64,000 nt of DNA, taken from positions 128,517-192,516 of the forward strand of contig CACAUA010000001.1 in the NCBI GenBank assembly GCA_902535625.1, written 5' to 3'. Position numbers and translations under genes: made by a program. Below are positions 32,060 to 41,040 of this stretch, piece after piece (position 1 is the stretch's first letter; each line of letters begins with the position of its first letter). The notes below the pieces were generated by a model. The model did no database searches and was not told where the DNA came from. It worked only from the letters and a program-made list of their open reading frames with translations. Source of the DNA: an uncultured Pelagibacteraceae bacterium (GTDB taxonomy: Bacteria > Pseudomonadota > Alphaproteobacteria > Pelagibacterales > Pelagibacteraceae).

Positions 32060-32668
32060 TTAGTTCATAAAGTTTTGTAAAAATTTATAAATTAAAAAAG
32101 CAAAAACTATTAATACAATTGAGATTATAATTGAAACTTTAAGCAGCTTTTTTTCAATTATTGTTTTCATTGCTGGACCAAAATTTCCAACCAAAAAAGC
32201 TATAATAAAAAATCTAGATCCCCTCGTAAGTAATGAGACAATTATAAAATAAACAATGTTAAATTGGACGAACCCACTAGTTATTGTGAGTAATTTAAAT
32301 GGGATAGGTGTAAAACCCGCTATAGCAAGCAAAGTCGCCCATGCAAGAACTCCTCCATCTGATGAAATTTTATCTTTTAAAAATGAAGTATTATCTACAC
32401 CATAAAGCTCAAAAATCTTAATTCCAATTTCATTGAAAAAAACATATCCAATGAAATATCCTAAGCATGCTCCTAAAACTGATCCCGTCGTAGCAATGAT
32501 TGCTATCTTAATCCATCTTTGTCTATCGGCAATAGTCATTGGAATAATAAGAACATCTGGTGGAATAGGAAATATGAAACTTTCAATAAAAGATATAAAC
32601 CCTAAAATTTTTTTTGAATTTTTATGTCCTGCAAGTTTAATTGTTTTAATAAATAGTTCCTTAAACAT
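32060..32668 (-). CDS. YqaA/DedA-like membrane protein
   Basis: FISFIESFIFPIPPDVLIIPM, GSVLGACLGYFIGY, AGFTPIPFKLLTITSGFVQ. Confidence 0.8.
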   Translation of the reverse strand: MFKELFIKTIKLAGHKNSKKILGFISFIESFIFPIPPDVLIIPMTIADRQRWIKIAIIATTGSVLGACLGYFIGYVFFNEIGIKIFELYGVDNTSFLKDKISSDGGVLAWATLLAIAGFTPIPFKLLTITSGFVQFNIVYFIIVSLLTRGSRFFIIAFLVGNFGPAMKTIIEKKLLKVSIIISIVLIVFAFLIYKFLQNFMN

Positions 32669-32733
32669 ATTTTCTTTTAATATAAATAGTGTTTTAATAC
32701 TATTATTTATATTCTATGAAACTAAAAATAAAT

Positions 32734-32820
32734 GGGCGAATGGCGGAACTGGTAGACGCGTTGGACTCAAAATCCAATAGTAGCAATACTGTGAGAGTTC
32801 GATTCTCTCTTTGCCCACCA
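32734..32820 (+). tRNA. tRNA-Leu (anticodon CAA), CCA encoded
   Basis: Acceptor GGGCGAA/TTTGCCC, anticodon stem TTGGA-CTCAAAA-TCCAA, long variable arm, T-arm GAGAGTTCGATTCTCTC. Confidence 0.95.
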
Positions 32821-32828
32821 AAAAATAT

Positions 32829-34538
32829 ATGAACTTAAAACAAATTAATAATCTAACTGAATTATTTTTTGATCAATTTAATAAACAGATTGATAAAAAT
32901 AAAATTTTATTATCAACTTTAGGTGATAAAAGAAAAAATTACTCTTGGCAAGAAACTTACGATTTTATTAATTTAGTATCCAATGAATTAAAAAAATTAA
33001 TATCAAAAGGTGATAGATGTTTATTAATTTCTGAAAATAGACCAGAATGGTTTATTACAGACTTGTCTATTATGCTATCTGATGGGATAACTGTTCCAGC
33101 TTACACAACTTATGCAGAAAATGACTATAATTATATTATTAATGATTGTACTCCCAGTATAATTTTTGTTTCAAACATTGGACAATTCAATAAATTAAAA
33201 AACATTATTAAAGACAAAAAATTTATAAAAAAAATATTTTCCTTTGAAAAATTACCAAATGCTACATTTGAATATATTAATTTAGAAGACTTAATAAAAA
33301 ATAATAATAAAAAAAATTTACCAATTCACAAATCTTTAGCCTTAAGAAAAGATCCATCTTGCATAATTTATACTTCAGGTACTCAGGGAAATCCTAAGGG
33401 AGTGATTTTAAGTCATGGAGGCATATTAAATAATTGCCAGGGTGCAATAGATATTCTAAAACCATTATTAACCAAACAACAGCCTAGGTTTCTTACTTGG
33501 CTTCCACTTTCACATTCTTACGAGCACACTGTCCAATTTGTACAAATTACTGTAGCAGCTAGAATTTTTTATGCTGAGAGTATCGACAAATTAGTTAAGA
33601 ATATGGGTGATTGTTCACCAGAAATTATGACTGCTGTACCGAGATTTTACCAAAACCTTTATCAAAAAATTAATGCAAGTTTTAAAAAAGCGACAGGATT
33701 TAAAAAAAAATTAATATATAAAATGTTAGAGCTTGGTCTAAAAAAAATAAAAAAAGAAGATTTAACTTTTTTTGAGAAACTACAAGATAACATTCTAGAG
33801 AAATTAGTAAGAAAAAAAATAAAATCACAATTCGGTGGTTCTCTCAAAACATTTGTTTCTGGCGGAGGTGCATTGGACAAAGAGGTTGGATATTTTTTAA
33901 ATGCGATTGGTTTACCAACTCTTCAAGGTTACGGCCTAACCGAGACATCTCCAGTTGTTAGCTGTAATCCAATAGATGATATTAGAATAGATACGGTTGG
34001 GCCACCGTTTAAGGGAAATGAGGTCAAAATAGCTGAAGATGGTGAAATACTAGTTAAAGGTGAAAATGTTATGTTGGGCTATTGGAATAATAAAGAAGAG
34101 ACCGAAAAAGTCTTGAAAGATGGTTGGCTTCACACAGGAGATATTGGTGTATTTGAAAATAATTTTTTAAAAATTACTGATAGAAAAAAAGATATTCTTA
34201 TTACCCCCGGAGGAGATAACATTTCTCCACTAAAAATTGAAAATGAATTAGTAAATCTAGAATTTATAGATCAAGCGGTAGTTTATGGAGACAATAAACC
34301 ATATTTGGTAGCGTTATTAGTTTTAAATGATGAATTTATTAATATTAAAAATGAAGAAATTAATAATTCAATAAATAATTTAAATAATAAACTTTCAAAA
34401 ATAGAAAATATTAAAAAGTTTTTTCTGATAAATGAAAAATTTTCAATTGAAAATGGAATGTTAACACCAACATTAAAGTTAAAAAGATATAAAATTATAA
34501 AGAAATATAAAAACAATTTTGAAAATCTTTATAATTAA
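32829..34538 (+). CDS. Long-chain acyl-CoA synthetase (AMP-forming)
   Basis: CIIYTSGTQGNPKGVILSHGG, QGYGLTETSPVVS, GWLHTGDIG, DRKKDILITPGGDNISP; start corrected to ATG after the tRNA. Confidence 0.9.
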   Translation: MNLKQINNLTELFFDQFNKQIDKNKILLSTLGDKRKNYSWQETYDFINLVSNELKKLISKGDRCLLISENRPEWFITDLSIMLSDGITVPAYTTYAENDYNYIINDCTPSIIFVSNIGQFNKLKNIIKDKKFIKKIFSFEKLPNATFEYINLEDLIKNNNKKNLPIHKSLALRKDPSCIIYTSGTQGNPKGVILSHGGILNNCQGAIDILKPLLTKQQPRFLTWLPLSHSYEHTVQFVQITVAARIFYAESIDKLVKNMGDCSPEIMTAVPRFYQNLYQKINASFKKATGFKKKLIYKMLELGLKKIKKEDLTFFEKLQDNILEKLVRKKIKSQFGGSLKTFVSGGGALDKEVGYFLNAIGLPTLQGYGLTETSPVVSCNPIDDIRIDTVGPPFKGNEVKIAEDGEILVKGENVMLGYWNNKEETEKVLKDGWLHTGDIGVFENNFLKITDRKKDILITPGGDNISPLKIENELVNLEFIDQAVVYGDNKPYLVALLVLNDEFINIKNEEINNSINNLNNKLSKIENIKKFFLINEKFSIENGMLTPTLKLKRYKIIKKYKNNFENLYN

Positions 34539-34643
34539 TTGAAAAAATTTGTTTAATTATCGCTATTTTACTGAATTTTTTTAATTATTAATTTTTTTAT
34601 TTTTCTAAAAAAAATAATTTAAAAAATACAAAAAATTATGTAA

Positions 34644-34672
34644 TTGACATAACTATCCAAAAAAATTACAAA
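34644..34672 (+). promoter_or_regulatory. Promoter of Lys-rich mini-ORF
   Basis: TTGACA-N17-TACAAA. Confidence 0.55.
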
Positions 34673-34683
34673 AAGGTAATCAA

Positions 34684-34702
34684 ACGAATCAAAAAGATTC
34701 GT
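34684..34702 (+). other. Leader hairpin ACGAATC-AAAAA-GATTCGT
   Basis: 7-bp perfect stem, 5-nt loop, upstream of the SD GGGAG. Confidence 0.6.
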
Positions 34703-34723
34703 AATTAAAAAAGGGAGCTAAAG

Positions 34724-34807
34724 ATGGCTAAAAGAAGAAAAAAAGCTGCTAAAAAGAAAACTAAGAAAAAAGCTAAGAAAAAAGCTAAAAAGAAAAGAAG
34801 AAAATAG
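34724..34807 (+). CDS. Lys/Arg-rich histone-tail-like peptide (27 aa), not in ORF track
   Basis: MAKRRKKAAKKKTKKKAKKKAKKKRRK; SD AAGGGAG, own promoter and terminator. Confidence 0.65.
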   Translation: MAKRRKKAAKKKTKKKAKKKAKKKRRK

Positions 34808-34825
34808 TCTAGTATTCTTTTTAAC

Positions 34826-34866
34826 AAACGCTTCTCATGGCGCTTGCGTGGGAAGCGTTTTTTTTT
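34826..34866. terminator. Bidirectional-looking intrinsic terminator
   Basis: AAACGCTTC...GAAGCGTTT stem with T-run (34858-34866) between the convergent mini-ORF and carD. Confidence 0.85.
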
Positions 34867-35740
34867 ATTTAGCTATTTCCTCTGATATTTCTTCTTCAGG
34901 AGGTTTATTTTCGATTTTTTGAACTTGTTTTTCTAGATTTCTTTTCAAAGCTTTATCTAACTTCTTTTGGGTGTCCTCTAAATTCATATTTAAAACAATT
35001 TGAAATTCAGTCAACAATCTATCATATGCTTTCTCAAATAATTGCCTTTCGCTGTAGGACTGATCTACCATTAAATCATCACCTTTATTTAGATCTCTTA
35101 CAACTTCGGCCAATTCATAGATCTTTCCTGACGAAATTTTTGCTTCATATTCTTGAGCTCGCCTACTCCACATGCTTCTTTTTATCTTTGGCTTGCTCTT
35201 TAAAATACTCATACATTTATTAACTTGGTTAATTGTAGCTAAAGGTCTTAAATGAGATTGTTTATTTACTGGAACCATCCCGTTTGCTTTATCTTTCTCA
35301 AACTTTAAGACATAAGTTTCAATATCAATTCCACCAATACTCATTTTTTTAAATTCAGTTATTTGTCCGACACCATGTTTGGGATATACTACATAATCTT
35401 TAACTTTATATTCTTTTTTTTCAGTATCTTGTTTTTTTACTTTTTTAATTTCAGGCTTCTGCTCATTAGTTTTTGGAATTCGTAATAAATTGCTTGTTGT
35501 TGTAGTATTTTCCTTTTTTTCAGATTTTGATGTTCTTAATTTACCAACTTGACTTGATACATTTTTTTTAATTATTTTCTTGGTTTTAATTTTTGACTTA
35601 ACCTTTTTTTTTAATTTTGAATCAGATTTTAAATTTTTTGTCTTAGTTTTAATCTGTGGTTTAACTTTCTTCTTTTTAGTCAAATTTTTTTTCGATTTAA
35701 ATGTTTTCTTTAAAGTATTTATCAAACTTATTTTCTTCAT
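34865..35740 (-). CDS. carD: CarD/CdnL-family RNA polymerase-binding regulator with Lys-rich N-terminal extension
   Basis: [20 protein letters not shown]..., [29 protein letters not shown]; preceded by ~110 Lys-rich residues. Confidence 0.88.
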   Translation of the reverse strand: MKKISLINTLKKTFKSKKNLTKKKKVKPQIKTKTKNLKSDSKLKKKVKSKIKTKKIIKKNVSSQVGKLRTSKSEKKENTTTTSNLLRIPKTNEQKPEIKKVKKQDTEKKEYKVKDYVVYPKHGVGQITEFKKMSIGGIDIETYVLKFEKDKANGMVPVNKQSHLRPLATINQVNKCMSILKSKPKIKRSMWSRRAQEYEAKISSGKIYELAEVVRDLNKGDDLMVDQSYSERQLFEKAYDRLLTEFQIVLNMNLEDTQKKLDKALKRNLEKQVQKIENKPPEEEISEEIAK

Positions 35741-36023
35741 CTTTATATTTCTCGTGGTCGGAAAGAGGCTCTTTTGATTCAGAAATATTAGGCCATATTT
35801 CAGAATACTTTTTATTAACTTCTAACCATTGTTCACTTCCTTCATGTGTATCCGAAACTATAGCATCTATTGGACACTCAGGCTCACAAACGCCACAATC
35901 TATACACTCATCAGGTTTAATTACAAGCATATTTTTACCTTCATAAAAACAATCTACAGGACAAACGTCTACACAAGTTGTATGTTTACATTTTATGCAT
36001 TTGTCATTGACTAGATATGTCAT
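35697..36023 (-). CDS. fdxA: Ferredoxin FdxA (7Fe type)
   Basis: [45 protein letters not shown]. Confidence 0.95.
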   Translation of the reverse strand: MTYLVNDKCIKCKHTTCVDVCPVDCFYEGKNMLVIKPDECIDCGVCEPECPIDAIVSDTHEGSEQWLEVNKKYSEIWPNISESKEPLSDHEKYKDEENKFDKYFKENI

Positions 36024-36445
36024 TGATTTGATCTGATTTTTTCTTTTATATCACCTACAACTTTTGGATCTAAGTATAACAATCCAGAAAGTCTTCTCAT
36101 TAAATTAGTTTCATACATATCAGCATTTTCATCTGAGTAAATAATATTCCATAATGCTTCAATAACTATCATTTTTTCTTCAACATTTTTATTTTTTACC
36201 TCTTTTGTAAATTCTAAAATTTGATTCGAATCTTTTTCTTTTAATTCTGCATTTTTTATTATCTCATCTAAATTATTTTGGTCTGCACCCATTTCAATTA
36301 ATGCATTTTTTATTATAGCTCTTTCTTTTTCAGTAAAATTTTCGTCTATTTTGGCTGAGTGTATTAGAAGAGCAGCAATACTAATTAATGATAAATGATT
36401 ATCATCTTTTTCATTTACCCTTTCCTTTTTAAACAAGTTAAACAT
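36020..36445 (-). CDS. TerB-like (tellurite resistance family fold) protein
   Basis: [60 protein letters not shown]. Confidence 0.75.
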   Translation of the reverse strand: MFNLFKKERVNEKDDNHLSLISIAALLIHSAKIDENFTEKERAIIKNALIEMGADQNNLDEIIKNAELKEKDSNQILEFTKEVKNKNVEEKMIVIEALWNIIYSDENADMYETNLMRRLSGLLYLDPKVVGDIKEKIRSNQ

Positions 36446-38922
36446 TATTTTAAATTTAATTGGTTTAATACACTGAATGGATTATTAGTATAGTCTTTTT
36501 TATCAATTTTTCTTATAACTTTCTTTTTTGCTGGAAGATATTTTATAAAAAATTCTTTTTCTTTCTCATAAATTTTGTAGTCCATTTTTCTCATCAACTT
36601 CTTAAAATCCTCTTTTGTGCAACCTAACAAGTTTAACATCTCTGGTGTAACTTTTGTTTCTTTTTTTTCATCTTTTTCAGAATTAAATATTAATAAAAAT
36701 AATCTTTCCAAAATATCTATTCTTACGTATATATCGTCAAATTTTTCAAATCCACATAGTAACATAAAATCTTTGCTTGTAGATTTTGTATTACTTAAAA
36801 AATTTAAACCAAAAGTTGGTGGTGATAAATTCAGGAATTTATTATTATAACTTTTCCATAATAATATTCTAAGAGAAACTGAACTGGGTTTAAACAACTT
36901 GAATAAAAAGATATGATATCTACCAAACCTCACTCCTAGTTTTCTTAATTTTTTCCTATCATCTTGATTTATTTTTTTTAAGTATTCAGAAATGTTTGAT
37001 CTTTTTATAACTCCATTATTTTCATAAAGCCTGTAAGCTAAAGCTCTAAGTTCTGGGTTATCCTCTTTAATATTCTTTAACTCAATTAAGCTATTAAGCT
37101 CAGTTTCAATTTTTTTAATTACCCATCTATTTAGATATTCGTTTAAATCGTTTCTTTCTTTATTCTCAATCATTTCATCAATTATTAAATCAATTTTTGG
37201 ATTAAGATAATCTGATCCAGCTGTCAGTTTTGCTATAGGGTCATTTCTCCAATAAATTTTATAATCATCTTTCATTTCTATAAGTCCAGTATCTATTATT
37301 TGTTGAATTCTATTATTTATTTCTGGACCTACATTCTGTCTCGCAGCTTTTTTCAATGATCTGATATCTGCATCTAAGGCATCTACTTTTAGATCTAGTT
37401 GTAGTTTTAAGCCTTTTAAAATTCCGATGTATTGACCATTAATCAATACCTTTTCCTCATCAACTATTTCAGTTTTTAATTCAACATCTTGTTTTAAACC
37501 TTTTGCTAATACGCTAGCTCTCTTATCTATAAATGTTTTTGTCAATTCATCATGAAGTCTATCTGATAATTTGTCTTCTAAATTTTTTGCTCTTTCTATC
37601 CAGTAATCTTGATTTTCGACCCAATTAGATTTATTTGCAACATATGACCAAGTTCTAACATTAGATATTCTATTTGATATGGAATCTACATTTCCGTCAA
37701 GCTTATCAAGCATTGAAAGCTGCTTTTTCATGTAATAATTCGGTATTTTTTTTTCTTCACCAGTCAAAAAATTAAATACTTTACTAACAACTTCTAAGTG
37801 GTGACCATAAGTTTTCTTAACAAAATCAGGTATTTGACAGCATTCCCAAAGAATTTCTAAAATGTTTGAATTATTTTCTATATCATTATTTTCTTTTAAA
37901 AAATATTTCAAAACTTTTTCATCTTCACATTCTCCAACTCTTCTTAACCAATCTTTACTAGGTTTCTCATCTAATGATTTCAACAGATTATCTTTATTAT
38001 TGAACTTTAGATTAGAATTTCTCCAAAATATACTTTGTATTTCTGGAAAATTATGATTTTCTAGAAACTCAATTTCTTCTGGATTAATTTCATCACAATC
38101 TCCAGTAATACCAAAACTACCATCATTTAAATATCTACCAGCTCTTCCAGAAATTTGTCCAATTTCTGAGATTTTTAATCTTCTTATTTTCTTTCCATCA
38201 AATTTTTTTATATTTGAGAAATAAACATTATCTAAGTCCATATTTATACCCATTCCAATAGCATCAGTAGCAACAAGATAATCAACATCTCCTGATTGAT
38301 ACAAATTTACTTGAGCATTTCTAGTTTTAGGACTGAGAGAACCCATTACAATTGCTGCTCCACCCTTTTGTCTCCTTATAAGTTCAGCAATTGCATAAAC
38401 TTCTTCTGTTGAAAAAGCGATAACTGCACTTTTTCTCTCAATTCTTGAAATTTTTTTATATCCTCCAAAAGATAGTTTTGATAATCTTTGTTTATTTATA
38501 TATTCAATATCATCATCAAGTTTCTGAATAATACTTTTAATAGTATTAGAACCCATGAACATTGTTAATTTTTCGCCTCTAAGATTTAATAATCTGTCGG
38601 TAAAAATATGACCTCGCTCATGATCAGAACACATTTGAATTTCGTCAATTCCTACAAAATCTAAAACTTTATCAGTAGGCATTGATTCTACAGTGCATAA
38701 AAAATACTTAGCATTAAGTGGTATAATCTTTTCCTCACCTGTAATGAGAGCTACCACCGAAGCATCTACTTTTTGAACAATTTTGTCATATACCTCTCTA
38801 GCTAAAAGTCTTAATGGAAATCCTATCATTCCTGAGTCGAAAGAAAGCATTGTCTCAATAGCTAAAAAGGTCTTTCCAGTATTTGTGGGTCCAAGAACTG
38901 CAGTTATCTTATTTTTTGACAT
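36445..38922 (-). CDS. SUV3-like superfamily 2 helicase
   Basis: AVLGPTNTGKTFLAIETML, DEIQM, ATDAIGMGINMDLDNVYF, QISGRAGRYLNDGSFG. Confidence 0.88.
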   Translation of the reverse strand: MSKNKITAVLGPTNTGKTFLAIETMLSFDSGMIGFPLRLLAREVYDKIVQKVDASVVALITGEEKIIPLNAKYFLCTVESMPTDKVLDFVGIDEIQMCSDHERGHIFTDRLLNLRGEKLTMFMGSNTIKSIIQKLDDDIEYINKQRLSKLSFGGYKKISRIERKSAVIAFSTEEVYAIAELIRRQKGGAAIVMGSLSPKTRNAQVNLYQSGDVDYLVATDAIGMGINMDLDNVYFSNIKKFDGKKIRRLKISEIGQISGRAGRYLNDGSFGITGDCDEINPEEIEFLENHNFPEIQSIFWRNSNLKFNNKDNLLKSLDEKPSKDWLRRVGECEDEKVLKYFLKENNDIENNSNILEILWECCQIPDFVKKTYGHHLEVVSKVFNFLTGEEKKIPNYYMKKQLSMLDKLDGNVDSISNRISNVRTWSYVANKSNWVENQDYWIERAKNLEDKLSDRLHDELTKTFIDKRASVLAKGLKQDVELKTEIVDEEKVLINGQYIGILKGLKLQLDLKVDALDADIRSLKKAARQNVGPEINNRIQQIIDTGLIEMKDDYKIYWRNDPIAKLTAGSDYLNPKIDLIIDEMIENKERNDLNEYLNRWVIKKIETELNSLIELKNIKEDNPELRALAYRLYENNGVIKRSNISEYLKKINQDDRKKLRKLGVRFGRYHIFLFKLFKPSSVSLRILLWKSYNNKFLNLSPPTFGLNFLSNTKSTSKDFMLLCGFEKFDDIYVRIDILERLFLLIFNSEKDEKKETKVTPEMLNLLGCTKEDFKKLMRKMDYKIYEKEKEFFIKYLPAKKKVIRKIDKKDYTNNPFSVLNQLNLK

Positions 38923-39084
38923 ATCAACTTTTAGTATGATCTTTTTTTGGCCTACTATATTTTGTTACTCAAAAAGAACAAAAATAGACTAAAACTAGTC
39001 CGAATCAGATAGGAAAAAGTTCTCATTTTCAATTTTTATCATCTAAGGTTAGCATAAATTTTACGATATAAATATAAATATTTA

Positions 39085-41040
39085 ATGCCAAAAAAACTTT
39101 GGGAACCGTCTAAAGCTCTAATAAAAAATTCGAATTTGTTTATTTATGAAAAGTTTGTTGCAAGAAATTATAAATATAATTTTTCAAGAAATTATAAAAA
39201 GCTGTTAAAATGGACTATAAAAAATCCTAAAGATTTTTGGAACTCTATTTGGAATTTCTTTGGGATTATAGGAGTCAAAACTAATAAATTCAAATTAACA
39301 AATGATCTTATAAATAGTAAGTTTTTTGTTAATTCAAAATTAAATTTTACTGAGAATCTTTTAATTAAAAACTCAAATCAAAAAGCTATTACTTTTGTTA
39401 GCGAAAATGGTTTTAGAGAGCAAAAATCTTGGAAAGAGCTTAATGTTAGTGTTAGAAAAATAATATCATTTTATAAAAAAATAAATATTTCCGAAAAAGA
39501 TAGAATAGCTGCATACACACCTAACCAAATAGAAACGGTTGAATGTTTTTTGAGTGCTAGCGCTATAGGATCAATCTGGAGCTCGTGCTCACCTGATTTT
39601 GGTGTACCAGGAGTTATAGAACGTTTTTCACAAATTAAACCTAAGCTATTAATTATTACTGACAAATACTATTATAACGGAAAGGAAATAAATATTATTG
39701 AGAGATTGTATGAAATATTAAAAAAAATAAAAAGTATAAAATCAGTATTAATTTTAAATTATCCTGGAAAAAAATTAAAAAAATTAAAAAAAATTAAAAA
39801 TATAAAAATTTATTATTTTAATGAGGTTAAAAAATTTGAAATAAGCAGAACTAAATTAAAAAAATTTGATTTTGACCATCAATTAGCAATTTTATACTCA
39901 AGTGGTACGACAGGCAAACCTAAGTGTATTAGCCATAGATCTGGTGGAGTTTTATTACAACATTTGAAAGAACATCAATTACATTGCAATATAAAACCAA
40001 ATGATAATGTATTTTACTTTACAACCTGTGGATGGATGATGTGGAATTGGCTTGTTACAGCCTTGGCATCTAAAGCATCAATATTGTTATTTGATGGCTT
40101 TCCTATGCATAAATCACCAGAGTTATTGTTAAAAATTGCAAATAAAGAGAAAGTAACTCTATTTGGTATAAGCGCAAAATATATTGATCAACTTATTAAG
40201 CAGAAAGTTAAGGTAAAAGAAAAAATTAAACTCAAGTTTTTAAAAACGATTTGTTCGACAGGATCTCCACTTTCTAAAGATGGTTTTGAATTTGTTTATA
40301 AAAATATAAAAAAAAATGTTCATTTAGCATCTATTTCTGGAGGAACAGATATCGTTTCTTGTTTTGTAAACGGCAATATTTATTCAAGCGTAAATAGTGG
40401 TGAAATACAAAACAATGGTCTTGGAATGGATACAGCAGTATTTTCTGAAAAAGGTAAATCAATTTTAAATAAAAAAGGAGAACTAGTATGCAGAAATGCT
40501 TTTCCATCAATGCCTTTAAAATTTTGGAATGATCCTGGAAAAGTTAAATATAAAAAAGCTTATTTTTCAAAATTTAAAAATATTTGGCATCATGGAGATT
40601 ATGCTGAGAGAAAGAATAATGGGTCTTATATTATCTATGGAAGGTCAGATGCTACATTAAATCCAGGAGGTGTTCGACTTGGCACAGCTGAAATTTATTC
40701 TGTTGTAGAAAAATTTAAGGAGATAAAAGAATCTATAGTAGTTGGTCAATCTTGGGATAATGATGTAAGAATAATACTTTTTGTGATTTTATCGAAAAAC
40801 AGCAAATTAGATGAAAAATTAATTTCGAAACTAAAAACAACAATTAGATATGAGGCTTCTCCAAGGCATGTACCTGCCAAAATAATTGCAGTGAACGATA
40901 TTCCCAGAACTAAAAATGGTAAAATTGTAGAAGTAGCCGTTAAAAATGTAATAGATGGCAACAAAATAAATAACATTGAAGCATTATCCAACCCATCTGC
41001 TTTAAATGAATACAAAAATCTTATTGAGTTAAAATCGTAA
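39085..41040 (+). CDS. Acetoacetyl-CoA synthetase
   Basis: LAILYSSGTTGKPKCISHRSGGVLLQHLKEHQLHCN, TCGWMMWNW, GGTDIVSCF, GRSDATLNPGGVRLGTAEIY. Confidence 0.9.
   Translation: MPKKLWEPSKALIKNSNLFIYEKFVARNYKYNFSRNYKKLLKWTIKNPKDFWNSIWNFFGIIGVKTNKFKLTNDLINSKFFVNSKLNFTENLLIKNSNQKAITFVSENGFREQKSWKELNVSVRKIISFYKKINISEKDRIAAYTPNQIETVECFLSASAIGSIWSSCSPDFGVPGVIERFSQIKPKLLIITDKYYYNGKEINIIERLYEILKKIKSIKSVLILNYPGKKLKKLKKIKNIKIYYFNEVKKFEISRTKLKKFDFDHQLAILYSSGTTGKPKCISHRSGGVLLQHLKEHQLHCNIKPNDNVFYFTTCGWMMWNWLVTALASKASILLFDGFPMHKSPELLLKIANKEKVTLFGISAKYIDQLIKQKVKVKEKIKLKFLKTICSTGSPLSKDGFEFVYKNIKKNVHLASISGGTDIVSCFVNGNIYSSVNSGEIQNNGLGMDTAVFSEKGKSILNKKGELVCRNAFPSMPLKFWNDPGKVKYKKAYFSKFKNIWHHGDYAERKNNGSYIIYGRSDATLNPGGVRLGTAEIYSVVEKFKEIKESIVVGQSWDNDVRIILFVILSKNSKLDEKLISKLKTTIRYEASPRHVPAKIIAVNDIPRTKNGKIVEVAVKNVIDGNKINNIEALSNPSALNEYKNLIELKS

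Noticed and set aside
32433-32780. 115-aa plus-strand ORF antisense to the YqaA-like gene
   Set aside because: Runs into the tRNA-Leu gene and overlaps a confident membrane-protein gene on the other strand.
39760-39830. A-rich repeat (aaaaaattaaaaaaattaaaaaaaattaaa)
   Set aside because: Explained by Lys/Leu/Ile codons (KKLKKLKKIKNIKI) within the acetoacetyl-CoA synthetase in an AT-rich genome.
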